Position numbers and translations under genes: made by a program. This document shows positions 10,525-24,205 of a DNA stretch of 64,000 nt, in pieces. The notes beneath the pieces are model-generated. The model was not told where the DNA came from, did not search any database, and worked only from the letters and a program-made list of their open reading frames with translations. The DNA lies in assembly GCA_032622095.1 (NCBI GenBank), contig CP136061.1, positions 251,169,582 through 251,233,581 on the forward strand, in the 5' to 3' direction. Numbering within the stretch: position 1 is the first letter of the stretch; each line of letters begins with the position of its first letter. Origin of the DNA: Siphonodentalium dalli. Taxonomy: Eukaryota; Mollusca; Scaphopoda; Gadilida; Siphonodentaliidae.

Positions 10525-10853
10525 GATGTGTTGCAGCAGATACTAGTATGTACGCTCTTTATATTATTATGTGTTTCACTGTGGACCGCGCCATCCAACG
10601 GAATAACGGGTATAAGTCCACTAAGGGCTTATTCCAGAATCAAATAAGTCCAATATGAACACAATCAATGCCAATATGTTGGTCCAATATGAACCTTTTT
10701 GCACGAGGATAGCATAGTATATATCTATATATAGGATATGTCTGCCATGTGCGCGAAGCGCACGGAGGGGCTGCAGGCCCCTTTGTGTAGGGGCCACAGC
10801 CCCCTCCGACGCGGAATAAAGGTTCCCGAATGGAGCCTGTTTCACGTAGTTTA

Positions 10854-11286
10854 TCTAATATATATTTTGAAGACCTCTGTCTCCGTGTGTGTAGTTTGAC
10901 CAGGCGGTCGACGTTGTCGTATTGGCGAGCCCGTGCGGCGCCCACTTCGCGCATGCGCAGACCAGATCTCGGAAACGGGTGGAGCTATCGACTTGAAATT
11001 TGCTATGTGAATGTATCTTGCCCCGGATACGAATTTTATCGGGTCGCCGAGCCCGTGCGACGCCAGCTTCGCGCATGCGCAGACCAGATCTCGGAAACGG
11101 GTGGAGCTATCGACTTGAAATTTGCTTTGTGAATGTATCTTGCCCCGGATACGAATTTTATCGGGTCGCCGAGCCCATGCGACGCCAGCTTCGCGCACGC
11201 GCAGACAAGATCTCGGAAACGGGTGGAGCTATCGACTTGAAATTTGGTTTTTGAATAGCCCGGACAACGTCGGGCTCATCGGCTAG
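10854..11286 (+). mobile_element. Non-autonomous Helitron A
   Basis: Starts after an A with TCTAATATATATTTTGAAGA (10854) and ends with the hairpin GCCCGGACAACGTCGGGC followed by TCATCGG and CTAG (11286), then T. A 5' TC, a 3' subterminal hairpin, a CTRR end and an A/T target are the Helitron hallmarks. The interior has about 2.7 copies of a ~119-bp repeat (GCGCATGCGCAGACCAGATC, CTCGGAAACGGGTGGAGC). There is no Rep/helicase frame; 433 bp. Confidence 0.75.
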
Positions 11287-12044
11287 TCTATTATATATTT
11301 TGGAAGATCTGTTTGTGTGTGTGTGTGTCTGTGTGTTCGCGATGAACTCGAAAACGGCCGAGCCGATTTCGATGAAACTTGGTATGTGGGGGTATTTTCG
11401 GCCGGGGGGGGGGGGGGGGGGGGGGGGGTGGCATGGTCCTATTAATTTGTCCGTGCGACGTGACCTTGACCTTGAAATCGGGTAATTTCAAGGTCAAACG
11501 CCCGAATATCACGGGATTTCGATGAAACTTGGTATGTGGGGGGGTACATTCGGCCGGGGAGTGGTATATGCATATTAATTTGCCCGTGCGACGTGACATT
11601 GACCTTGAAATCGGGTCATTTCAAGGTCAAACGCCCGAATATCACGGGATTTCGATGAAACTTGGAATGTGGGGGTACTTTCGTATGAGGAGTCTCATAA
11701 GCATATTCATTTGCCCGTGCGACGTGACCTTGACCTTGAAATCGGGTCAATTCAAGGTCAAATCGCCAATTTTGATGGGATTCGACGACATTTTATACAT
11801 AGGGTTACTTTTGTCCACTGAGTGTTTTGGACGGGTCAAATCGTGACCCCGACCTGACCTTGACCTTCAAAATGATCAATTCAAGGTCAAATCGGGTAAA
11901 ACCTGATGGATTTCGACGGTATTTTGTCGGTTACTTTTGTCCGGGCAGTGTTTTGGACTGGTCAAATCGTTACCCCACCTGACCATGACCTTCAAAATGG
12001 TCAATTCAAGGTCCAAGCCCGGACGAAGTCGGGTCACCTTCTAG
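11287..12044 (+). mobile_element. Non-autonomous Helitron B, directly abutting Helitron A
   Basis: Begins TCTATTATATATTTTGGAAG at the T that follows the CTAG of Helitron A. It has a GT-rich stretch, then GAACTCGAAAACGGCCGAGC and internal ~125-145-bp repeats (GATTTCGATGAAACTTGG, GTGCGACGTGACCTTGACC). It ends CCCGGACGAAGTCGGG TCACCTT CTAG (12044), then T. A G-run of about 26 lies at 11403. No protein is encoded. Confidence 0.75.
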
Positions 12045-12045
12045 T

Positions 12046-13065
12046 ATATATATATATACACAGGAATATAAATCCTGTTACAGAAGAGATAATCTATCTT
12101 TAACGTAAATTAATGCTGTAATTCCATTGTAAGAGATCAAGGGTACATGTAGATCCATATGGACTTAGCCGGAGAATATTTGTTTATGAAATTATTTTTG
12201 TATATATACATGGGCAACTCCTTGATATGATGACTATAATTATGTTGTCCAATGTTGTATATACATGTACATGTAGACCGACATCTCCGTGCTATGAGAA
12301 ATGTAATTATTCTGTGCTAAGTTGCCGAAGCAGCGTCAGATCGGCACCAATGTTAACAAAGACGTGTTTGTCTCAACTTTATTCCATTCTTATATGTATA
12401 TATAGGCGCTCCCCAATCACATGAATGACGAACAATGCATACATTTGTCAGTTTATTGATGGGCGTGTCGTGGGTTGTCCACACGTACTGACGTAATCAT
12501 ATTATTTTATGGTATAGATTGTTATTAAAACCGTATATCAAGTCACAATAAAAAAATAATCGGTGACTCGAAATTTAAGTGGGCTTTTAATTGAGATTAT
12601 ACCAGTGATTATAGAGTTAAAGTTCCAGTATGCCTTGCATTACGGTTACCTGTGCATTGAGTCGTAATTTCGTGTGAGAATCCAGATTCAGAATCCGAAA
12701 CTGATTACGGGGCGGGGCTAAATCCAGATTACGCGGATTCCAGATCAGATTTTGAAATCCACGTGGTCGCCGGTACTATGTTTAATGTTATCCCAGCGAT
12801 AAACATCGCTCATGTATTTGACACAAGTATTCATTTTTATCTTATATTTATAATTTTCAAGTTTTTTTGTGTGAAAGTCATGCATTCTTTCTTCTATTTG
12901 CATGTACATGGCACATAATTAGCTACCATGATCTAAGTGGCATGATCTATTACGTGTATCTGATAATCCATAGATATAATATAATCCTACTATTTCTTGC
13001 ATGAGAAGGAACATAATTACGCTAGTAATTGCGAACAAAGCAGAAGACATTATCTAGGTTCAATG
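12046..13065. other. Spacer with one MITE relic
   Basis: Mostly featureless. About 12504-12592 (GGTATAGATTGTTATTAAAA to AAGTGGGCTTTTAA) is the right end of the MITE family at 6046-6539, cut off from its left end. A locally repetitive CCAGATT/GATTC segment lies at about 12680-12770. Confidence 0.55.
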
Positions 13066-13212
13066 AATTCGGTCAATGATGACGTCATCCGCCGAATTCG
13101 GTCAATGATGACGTTATCCGCCGAATTCGGTCAATGATGACGTTATCCGCCGACTTCGGTCAATGATGACGTTATCCGCCGAATTCGGTCAATGATGACG
13201 TTATCCGCCGAA
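13066..13212. repeat. 29-bp minisatellite, five units
   Basis: Five units of GAATTCGGTCAATGATGACG plus TTATCCGCC, nearly identical, the first with GTCATCC. Confidence 0.95.
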
Positions 13213-14189
13213 TTTGAAATCGACATGCGTTGGGGTGGTATTTTATGGATGGAATTATGAAATGAACATGATCGATGAAATTGACAATGAAGCTGACAAG
13301 CTTCAAGTTCGCCATGAACCGAAGTTCCCCACAGCTTTACTATGAAGAGCATTTTTATTTGGCTAAATTCAGTAAAATTCTCCCCGTTTACACTCAATAG
13401 CACAATTGGTCTCCGTAGTTAAAATTCTTGTTTATGGATCGTTTATGTTCGGCAATAATTTATACCCAATAGACGTATTCGTATGTTTTATTGTGTTTTT
13501 AAACTCCGGGGTGGGGAAATCTCGGTTTGTTTACATTATGAATGTTCTGATTCCGACAACGGAATCAGAACCAGCATCTGGATTATGACGAAATAACTAT
13601 TACAGTCTGTTGTAACCAGTACTAGTAATCTGAATATGGATTCTCTCACGAAAATAACGACTCTGTGGTCAGGGGTGTGGCCAGAGGGTATCCGTTGGGG
13701 TGGGATGTACACATTGAAATTTCCAACTGCACACCCCTTGAACCAGAACAATCCATTTGCACCCATTCCATTTGCATAAGCACCTCCTTGGGTTGTAACG
13801 TTCCTACTGGTACCCAATCTTTCCAACTGTTGAAAATTACAACCTGTCACCATAAGGATGGAAAATTTCCAACAAAATTTTCAGACTGAAATGTTTACGA
13901 AAAATAGAACAATATGCTACTGTTGATCCATAAACATCAAATGCACAACTAATTACTGTTTGTGATATCAAGCAATGGAAACAATATCGATTTACCTGTC
14001 GTGTAAAATTTCCGACTAATTTCCAAGCATGAAATTTCCAACTGTTGAACATTTTTACTCACTCCAAACCACCCGATCGCCAGGTCACAGTCTTTGGCAT
14101 TTTATATTGTGCAGCAACAATTCAGAAGGTCATAGATTAATAACTATATTCAAAACTCTACTCAAGTTCTTGACTCTAGTTACAACAAC
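13213..14189. other. Spacer; possible dispersed repeat
   Basis: No gene supported. GAAATTTCCAACTGTTGAA-type phrases at about 13710-14055 recur around 39690-39930, suggesting two old copies of one dispersed element, but the ends cannot be set. Confidence 0.35.
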
Positions 14190-14400
14190 AAACACAATCT
14201 AATTTAAAATATCATTAGTTTCAACGTCAACAAACAATATAATTTAATACCACTAGTTACAACTACACCATACAACATATAATTTAATACCGATAGTTAC
14301 AACTACACCATACACAATGTAATTTAATATCACTGTTTACAACACTACAACATACACAACATAGTTTAATATCACAAGTTATTACTGCAATATACAACAT
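14190..14400. repeat. Degenerate outlier units of the 40-bp satellite
   Basis: TATAATTTAATACCACTAGTTACAACTACA-like units, shorter and more diverged than the main array at 14997-17991, which begins about 600 bp further on. They look like the old edge of that array. Confidence 0.75.
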
Positions 14401-14996
14401 ATATAGATAATTATTTCATGAGTGGTCACGAGTTGAAAATTTGATATTTCCACTGCTAGTCACGAATGCAATAATGTGGGATTCAGTCAAAACACCATAT
14501 GTGTTATATTTATTATATGCTTTAACCATGTCGATAATTATTTTCAATGTATTAATATTCCTTAATTATGCCAAACAATTTTTCACAAAGCGTACACAAA
14601 ATATCAGTTGAAAATTGATTCAACCAACAAACACTTTCAAATGGCGAGAAATTAGTCGTCCGCTAAAGAAAATAGTTCTCGCAAATTATCACTAAAAGTG
14701 ACAAATAATTATGGATAGATAACAATTTAATATCGCACATAACAATAAGATGACATTATAATTACGAAATAATAACATTGTTGCAAGCGGGGAGTGCACA
14801 ATGACTTGGGTGTTCGTGCAGGTAGTCCCGTCGCGCATTGATAATATTTGATATTCGTTCACTATTATTCGGTGATTTTACCGAAAGTAAGCGACAGTGA
14901 AGGTATCTTTTCTTAATAGCAAAATTATATCTTTACTGTCGGTCTAGACACTAAATACGATATTTACGTGGCCGCAGTTTCCCACTATTTAATGGA

Positions 14997-17995
14997 GAAG
15001 CATATACTAAAATTTAATATCACTAATTACAACCACAATATACAAAATATAATGTAATATTACTAGTTATAACCACAATATACAAAATATAATTTACTAT
15101 CACTAATTAGAACCATAATATACAAAATGTAATGTAGTATATCTAGTTATAACTACAACATTCAAAATATAATTTAATATCACTAGTTAAAACAACAACA
15201 TACACAATATAATTTAATATCACTAGTTAAAACAACAACATACACAATATAATTTAATATCACTAGTTAAAACAACAACATACGCAATATAATTTAATAT
15301 TACTAGTTAAAACAACAACATACACAATATAATTTAATATCACTAGTTAAAACAACAACATACACAATATAATTTAATATCACTAGTTAAAACAACAACA
15401 TACACAATATAATTTAATATCACTAGTTAAAACAACAACATACACAATATAATTTAATATCACTAGTTAAAACAACAACATACGCAATATAATTTAATAT
15501 TACTAGTTAAAACAACAACATACACAATATAATTTAATATCACTAGTTAAAACAACAACATACACAATATAATTTAATATCACTAGTTAAAACAACAACA
15601 TACACAATATAATTTAATATCACTAGTTAAAACAACAACATACACAATATAATTTAATATTACTAGTTAAAACAACAACATACACAATATAATTTAATAT
15701 TACTAGTTAAAACAACAACATACACAATATAATTTAATATTACTAGTTAAAACAACAACATACGCAATATAATTTAATATTACTAGTTAAAACAACAACA
15801 TACACAATATAATTTAATATCACTAGTTAAAACAACAACATACACAATATAATTTAATATTACTAGTTAAAACAACAACATACACAATATAATTTAATAT
15901 CACTAGTTAAAACAACAACATACAAAATATAATTTAATATCACTAGTTAAAACAACAACATACAAATATAATTTAATATCACTAGTTAAAACAACAACAT
16001 ACAAAATATAATTTAATACCACTAGTTACAACCACAATATACAAATATAATTTACTATCACTAATTACAACCACAATATACAAAATGTAATGTAGTATAT
16101 CTAGTTAAAACAACAACATACAAATATAATATAATATCACTAGTTAAAACAACAACATACAAAATATAATTTAATATCACTAGTTAAAACAACAACATAC
16201 AAAATATAATTTAATATCACTAGTTAAAACAACAACATACGCAATATAATTTAATATCACTAGTTAAAACAACAACATACGCAATATAATTTAATATCAC
16301 TAGTTAAAACAACAACATTACAAATATAATTTAATATCACTAGTTAAAACAACAACATACGCAATATAATTTAATATCACTAGTTACAACCACAATATAG
16401 AAAATATAATTTAATATTACTAGTTAAAACAACAACATACAAATACAATTTAATATCACTAGTTAAAACAACAACATACAAATATAATTTAATATCACTA
16501 GTTAAAACAACAACATACAAATATAATTTAATATCACTAGTTAAAACAACAACATACAAATATAATTTAATATCACTAGTTAAAACAACAACATACAAAT
16601 ATAATTTAATATCACTAGTTACAACCACAATATAGAAAATATAATTTAATATCACTAGTTAAAACAACAACATACGCAATATAATTTAATATCACTAGTT
16701 AAAACAACAACATACAAAATATAATTTAATATCACTAGTTAAAACAACAACATACAAAATATAATTTAACATCACTAGTTACAACCACAATATAGAAAAT
16801 ATAATTCAATATCACTAGTTAAAACAACAACATACGCAATATAATTTAATATCACTAGTTAAAACAACAACATACAAAATATAATTTAATATCACTAGTT
16901 AAAACAACAACATACAAAATATAATTTAACATCACTAGTTAAAACAACAACATACAAATATAATTTAATATCACTAGTTAAAACAACAACATACAAAATA
17001 TAATTTAATATCACTAGTTACAACCACAATATACAAAATATAATTTAATATTACTAGTTATAACTACAACATACGCAATATAATTTAATATCACTAGTTA
17101 AAACAACAACATACAAAATATAATTTAACATCACTAGTTAAAACAACAACATACAAAATATAATTTAACATCACTAGTTACAGCCACAATATAGAAAATA
17201 TAATTTAACATCTCTAGTTACAACCACAATATAGAAAATATAATTTAATATCACTAGTTAAAACAACAACATACGCAATATAATTTAATATCACTAGTTA
17301 AAACAACAACATACAAAATATAATTTAACATCACTAGTTACAACCACAATATAGAAAATATAATTTAATATCACCAGTTAAAACAACAACATACGCAATA
17401 TAATTTAATATCACTAGTTAAAACTACAACATACACAATATAATTTAATATCACTAGTTAAAACAACAACATACAAAATATAATTTAACATCACTAGTTA
17501 CAACCACAATATACAAAATATAATTTAATATCACTAGTTAAAACAACAACATACAAATATAATTTAACATCACTAGTTAAAACAACAACATACAAAATAT
17601 AATTTAATATCACTAGTTAAAACAACAACATACAAATATAATTTAATATCACTAGTTAAAACAACAACATACAAAATATAATTTAATATCACTAGTTAAA
17701 ACAACAACATACAAATATAATTTAATTTCACTTGTTAAAACAACAACATACAAATATAATTTAATATCACTAGTTAAAACAACAACATACAAATATAAAT
17801 TAATATCACTAGTTAAAACAACAACATATAAATATAATTTAATATCACTAGTTAAAACAACAACAACATACAAATATAATTTAATATCACTAGTTACAAC
17901 CACAATATACAAAATATAATTTAATATTACTAGTTATAACTACAACATTCAAAATATAATTGAATATCACTAGTTAAAACAACACACACTATAAT
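14997..17995. repeat. 40-bp AT-rich satellite, about 75 units
   Basis: Unit: CACTAGTTAAAACAACAACA TACACAATATAATTTAATAT. About 3 kb; unit length 40 with 39-bp variants (TACAAATATAA). The 5' and 3' edges carry diverged units (ATTACAACCACAATATACAA), while 15180-15960 is nearly uniform. Two unit types (ACAACATACGCAATA and ACCACAATATAGAAAATA) recur at intervals in 16200-17400, giving higher-order structure. The open frames here come from 39-bp units and are not genes. Confidence 0.97.
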
Positions 17996-18429
17996 ATAAT
18001 ATCAATAGTTACACCCACAACATGAACATTCTAATTTGTCATAAGTTCAATTGGTGTCACTGAGAATATGTTGAAAGCCAACATGACATAAATTAGACTT
18101 ACAAACACACAAAAGAAACTTCTTTATTTTTTAGATCTTCACAAAAATGTTTTTTGTCGTAACTTCTGTAACAGTTTTCAACAATCCTTAAAGAAAGTGG
18201 ATATATACCTTACCACGCTTACAATAACAACAACATAATTACGTTTTATAAAACTCTATTTCCAGACTATAAAGAGGTTTTGTGTGAATAACACTTAATA
18301 TTGCGTACATTATTTGTCTATAAAAACTTAAAAGGCACAATAAATTAAACATACACAATCTAATTTAACATCAAATTCTTAATATTCGCGTCTGTACACC
18401 TCTTATATACCATAAATACTGGAAATAAT
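17996..18429. other. Spacer without recognisable gene
   Basis: AT-rich sequence after the satellite; no feature supported. Confidence 0.5.
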
Positions 18430-20550
18430 GCACGTATGCTGTCCTATGGTGTAACTCTTATACAAACAGGTCAGACACACCCTGAATCAACTATTATGGT
18501 TATATATTCACCCTAAAATTATGAGTACCAAAACAATTTTGACCACGTTTCTTGCCATATCTATATATTCAACAATATTAGGTAAATATGGATATTTTCC
18601 TTTTGCCAATTCGCATACTAACTGGGTACCATGTTTGTTTATGTGACGAACTAACATGTCTAGATCCATGCGAATGGTTAACCATGAGGCCCGTGATAAG
18701 GAAATCAACTAACATTCAATTGGTCTAAATATTGTTATCAATAAGCGATTGATTCCTCATGTTTAATGTCATTTAGAACGGAATCCATATTTCATTATTA
18801 ACCTAAATAAGCCAGCGCAAAATGTTGCAAAATTAATGTTATCGGGTGACTGGAACTTTTCTGTACGAGTGAAAATTGGCTGTGTACTGGAATGCGCGAT
18901 CCCGCAGTTAAATTTAACTATAATAGTTGAATTCAGGATGTGCCCGACCTGATTATGGGAGAATGAGCGTACCTACCTGGTGTTGGAGTGGGGAATTTTG
19001 GTGGAATGTGAAGGTAATCAACGCTGATGTATCCGACCTTGATGAATATATCAAACAGTTTATTCATAGCTTTCTCGGGGGCAATCATGTAACACATACT
19101 TATTATATGGCCGAACTCATATATTTCCACAAAAAACCCTGAGAAATGGTGGATTCAACAATGACTGAGCAGACGACAGTCTGTAGTGCATGCTTCCATC
19201 TCTGTGAGGCTCCATGTGGGTTAATTTTAATTTTTTATGAAAGTTGGAAGAATAGTAAAATAATTTATTAAAATTGTAAAAAATTGTAAAAAATAATAAC
19301 AAATGATGAAAAATTGTTAGGCCAATGCATTCTCTTATATATGCGAGGCGACCTATGGTCGACTCGCATATATAAGAGAATGCATTGGCACAGGGTATTC
19401 AGTGGTTCAAATGTAATAGTAAAATTTAACTATATTAGTTGAATTCAGGATGTGCCTGATCTGATAAATGCTCTGTCAAAATTTAAGACGTAAATGACCC
19501 CATTAAACATGTCTCTAAATGGCGGTTTTGGTGTCATTTTGTGCGGATGAAACTTTAGAAAAACATATCCAAAATCGGCTAAAATCCTCTTTGGGGATCA
19601 TGCAATCATGTAACACATACTTATTATATGGCTGAACTCATATATAAACAGGCCAGGCACATCCGGAATTCAACTATTATAGTTATATTCAACAATAATA
19701 GGTAAATATAGATATTGTCGTTTTGCTAAATGGCATAAGCCAACATCATATTTCACACAAAAATATTCAAAAACAGTGTCATACTAAATGGGTACCATGT
19801 TTGTTTGTGTCACGAAATAACATGTCTCGATCCGTGCGAATGATCACTCATAAGGCACGTGATGAGAAATCAACTAACATTCAATTGGTCTAAATATTAT
19901 TATCAAGAAGCGATTGAGTACTCCCATGAATAATATCGTTAAGAAAAGCATGCCTGTGTCATTATTAACTAAAATAACGTTTTTATGTACGTTGCAAAAT
20001 GAATTTAATCGGGAGACTGAGAATTTGCTGTAATGTTGCTCCGAGTGCAATCTGGCTGTGCGATGTAATGTGTGATCCCATAGTTTCCACACAAAAAAAC
20101 CCAGAGAAATGGTGGATTCAACATTGACTGAGCAGACGACAGTCTGTAGTGCATGCTTCGATCTCTGTGAGGCTCCATGTGGGTTAATTTTAATTTTTTA
20201 TGAAAGTTGGAAGAATAGTAAAAAAAATTATTAAAATTGTACAAAATTGTAAAAAATAATAACAAATGATGAAAAATTGTTAGGCCAATGCATTCTCTTA
20301 TATATGCGAGGCGACCTATGGTCGACTCGCATATATAAGAGAATGCATTGGCACAGGGTCTTCAGTGGTTAAAATGTAATAGTTAAATATAACTATATTA
20401 GTTGAATTCAGGATGTGCCTGATCTGATAAATGCTTGGTCAAAATTTAAGACGTAAATGACCCCATTAAACATGTCTCTAAATGGCGGTTTTGGTGTCAT
20501 TTTGTGCGGATGAAACTTTAGAAAAACATATCCAAAATCGGTTAAAATCT
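18430..20550. repeat. ~960-bp segmental tandem duplication carrying hairpin modules
   Basis: Two copies in direct order. CAGGATGTGCCTGATCTGAT and CTCTAAATGGCGGTTTTGG occur at about 19440-19540 and again 962 bp later. GACTGAGCAGACGACAGTC occurs at about 19163 and 20126. Each copy contains one 69-bp palindrome (19321-19389; 20284-20352) ending CACAGGGT. The units also contain TTGAATTCAGGATGTGCC and its inverse GGCACATCCGGAATTCAA, so the duplicated block is itself built of an inverted-repeat element. Part of the same block recurs at 25627-25950. Confidence 0.85.
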
Positions 20551-21227
20551 TCTTTGGGAAAAATTCAGCATGGCGTCCAACAGACTGTATATTTTGTAAT
20601 GTAGACTAAATCAACCAATATTCAAAGAACACATACCGATAGCCCATATTTCAACAATAAACCTTAAATGGCCATCAAAATGGCCGAAATCGATTGAAAT
20701 TAACATTTGTGTTGATGTTCGATATTGTTATAGAATACTATTTACATTTATCCACCGCTCACTACGTCTATTGACTACATAAAGCCTGCCTAATAAACGT
20801 TACGTGTATTACGCCAATGTAGCTTTATTAGGTCAACGTAGCTTTATTAGGTTAGTACTACTTTTATGACGTAATTTTATATGCAAATTGCGCAGGTAAC
20901 TAGGGATGTCAACCGGCCTTAATGACGTCATTGTGATTTCAGAACGTTTTTATCGTGTATAATTCACTAAAATAATTCGTAAAATGATATATGTTTTAGC
21001 TCTAAAACATCTATAAATCATCAGAACAAGGTCTGCTTATAATAAATGTAAAAATGCCAACGAACTATTTCGATCTAAGCTGCACTCCGGTTTTCCCACG
21101 TTATGAATGCTAATTGGTTTGCTTGACCTAATAAATGTAATGGCGTCATCGAAGTAACGAATGTACAACTGAGGAAAATGACAGATTTACCTCACAAAAG
21201 GCAAGTTTTGTGCGATTGATAAATAAA
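20551..21227. other. Spacer without recognisable gene
   Basis: Contains a small direct repeat GTAGCTTTATTAGGT at about 20819 and 20837. No gene supported. Confidence 0.5.
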
Positions 21228-21370
21228 ATATGTAGCTAATGTCGTCACTTAAACTGTTTATGTCCGCTCGGGGGATTTGGCATCTATTGGATTCGGCAGA
21301 GCCACGCCCAATAGATGCTCAAATCCCCCTCACGACATAAACATTTTAAGCGACGACACTAGCTACATAT
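21228..21370. repeat. 143-bp imperfect palindrome
   Basis: ATATGTAGCTAATGTCGTC at the left pairs with GACGACACTAGCTACATAT at the right. Inside, GTTTATGTC pairs with GACATAAAC, and GGGGGATTTGGCATCTATTGG pairs partly with CCAATAGATGCTCAAATCC. The loop is about 20 bases. Foldback DNA element or hairpin-forming site; non-coding. Confidence 0.9.
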
Positions 21371-21378
21371 TCTATATA

Positions 21379-22760
21379 TATATAGTAACATTGTAAGTGA
21401 TAGACGAGGAAATGTGGCCGATATGGACACTGTGCATTGTCTTCTACCAGATCAAACCGACCACAGCGAAATAAAAAGATATACGAGCACTGTGTCCTGA
21501 TGAGAACATGGCACGAATATGAATTCCATGTATTAAATCATTAAATGGCACTGCTTCACCAAATCGCAGATGTATTGAAAGCCGAAATCACAATTTAAAA
21601 CACATATATAGGGAGTTTGTTCCATTTTGTATTTCCGATATCAGCAAATCCTTGAGATGTGCGAATAAGCTTATATATATAGTTCGTCTTATTTATCATA
21701 TTTCTGCCATTATAAATGTCATCAGATTTTGAAAGCCATTTTGACAGCCATTTCTGGGCCTGGGTTGCTATTGTTTGGTTTTCCCCCACTTCTCATATTA
21801 CATACAGTCGAACATAATATCGCCATGTCCATGTACAGATGTTCATGCTATGCTCGTATTTAAGACAACATGCGTATCCAGAACCATGCTGGACACCATG
21901 TTGAATTATAAAAGTTTCCCCAAAGCGGATTTCAACCGTTCTGTTAGTATATAGTAATATTAAAAATAATATGCTGCTTTTGTTTCGTTCAATGTGTGCA
22001 TGCGCATATGTGGGGTGGGGTGTAGAAATATAGTTTTTGTGAAATAAAGTGTTCCGTCGCGCATCCGGTGACAAACAAGAGTAGCATGACCATTCCATTT
22101 CAAAATATGATTTTTACGCGTGCTGAATATATATATAGCATTATATATAGTAACATTGCAAGTGACAGACGATGAACTGTGGCCGATATGGTCACTGTGC
22201 ATTGTCTACTACCAGATAAAACAGTCCATATCGAAATGAAAAGATATATGAACACCGTGTCCTGGTGAGAACCTGCCATATTGAAATAAATGAAATTTAG
22301 TAGTATTTAAAATACGAATATGAAATCCATCTATTAAATCATTAAATGGCCCTGCTTCACAAAATGGAAGATGTCTTCAAAGCAGAAATCACAATTTAAA
22401 ACACATATATAGGGCGTTTGTTCCACTGTGTATTTCCGACATCAGCAAATCATTGAGATGGGTATGTGCGAATAAGCTTATCTATATATATAGTTCATCT
22501 TAATTACCATAGTTCTGCCATTATAAAATTTCATCAGATTTTGAAAGCCATTTTGACAGCCATTTCTGGGCCTGGGTTGTTGTTGTTGGTTTTCACCCAG
22601 TCTAGTTTTTCCCATTTCTCATATTACATACAATCGTACATAATATCGCCATGTCCATGTATAGATGTTCATGCTATGCTCGTATTTAAGACAACATGCG
22701 TATCCAGAACCATGCTGGACACCATGTTGAATTATAAAAGCTTCCCAAAGCGGATTTTAG
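21379..22760. repeat. ~760-bp direct duplication
   Basis: TATATAGTAACATTG at 21380 recurs near 22145 and the two copies stay collinear. Shared markers are GTGGCCGATATGG, ACTGTGCATTGTCT, AAAATGGCTGTCAA in inverse, ATGTTCATGCTATGCTCG, and CCAGAACCATGCTGGACACC. There are many point differences, so this is not recent. No common coding frame survives in both copies. Confidence 0.85.
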
Positions 22761-22984
22761 TAGATTTTGGGTATGTTGAACTTGTTCCGTTGATACCAAC
22801 TGAAACTCGCACTGGAACCAATTTGTTCAAGGTTGATCATTCATTTTGACTTCAACGACCAGACTTTTGTGCCCAGTGATGTTTATGTAGTTCACTAAAC
22901 CCACAACAATGCACGGGTACTATACGTGCAGTCAACTCAATTAAGCCATGCTCGATCAAAGGTGATATGTCCTATTTGACCCAA

Positions 22985-24205
22985 TACAACCACCATGCAT
23001 GATGTATGTTGTCTAACACACAGTATAATCACTAGCATGCATGTACTTTGTCTAACACACAGTATAATCACCACTCATGCATGTACGTTGTCTAACACAC
23101 AATATAACCACCATACATGCATGTACGTTGTCTAACACACAGTACAACCACCATGCATGCATGTACGCTATCTGACACACACTATAAACACCATGCATGC
23201 ATGTACGCTGTCTAACATAGGATATAACCATCACGCATGCATGTACGTTGTCTAACACACAATATAACCACCATGCATGCATATGCGTTGTCTAACACAC
23301 AATGTAACCACCATACATGCATGTACGTTATCTAACACACAATATAACCACCATGCATGCATGTACGTTGTCTAACACACAATATAACCACCATGCATGC
23401 ACGTTCGTTGTCTAACACACAATGTAACCACCATACATGCATGTACGCTGTCTAACATAGGATATAACCATCACGCATGCATGTACGTTGTCTAACACAC
23501 AATATAACCACCATGCATGCATATGCGTTGTCTAACACACAATGTAACAACCATACATGCATGTACGTTATCTAACACACAATATAACCACCATGCATGT
23601 ACGTTGTCTAAAACACAATATAACCACCATGCATGCATGCACGTTCGTTGTCTAACACACAATATAACCACCATACATGCATGTACGCTGTCTAACATAG
23701 GATATAACCACCACGCATGCATGTACGTTGTCTAACACACAATATAACCACCATGCATGCATGCACGTTCGTTGTCTAGCACACAATATAACCACAATGC
23801 ATGCATGTACGTTATCTAACACACAATATAACCACCATGCATGTACGTTGTCTAAATCACAATATAACCACCATGCATGCATGCACGTTCGTTGTCTAAC
23901 ACACAATATAACCACCATGCATGCATGCACGTTCGTTGTCTAACACACAATATAACCACCATGCATGCATGCACGTTCGTTGTCTAACACACAATATAAC
24001 CACCATGCATGCATGCACGTTCGTTGTCTAACACACAATATAACCACCATGCATGCATGCACGTTCGTTGTCTAACACACAATATAACCACCATGCATGC
24101 ATGTACGCTGTCTGACACACAATATAACCACCATGCATGCATGTACGCTGTCTAACATAGGATATAACCACCATGCATGCATGTACGCTGTCTGACACAG
24201 ACTAT
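22985..24205. repeat. 40-44-bp satellite rich in CATGCATGCATG
   Basis: Units of GTTGTCTAACACACAATATA ACCACCATGCATGCATGTAC with 44-bp variants carrying CATGCACGTTC. About 29 units over 1.2 kb. Both strands show short open frames in the array; they are by-products. The self-complementary ATGCATGCAT tract in each unit can extrude as a small hairpin. Confidence 0.96.

Noticed and set aside
22466-22849. 127-codon frame in the second copy of the 760-bp duplication
   Set aside because: Not open in the first copy; composition typical of AT-rich non-coding DNA.
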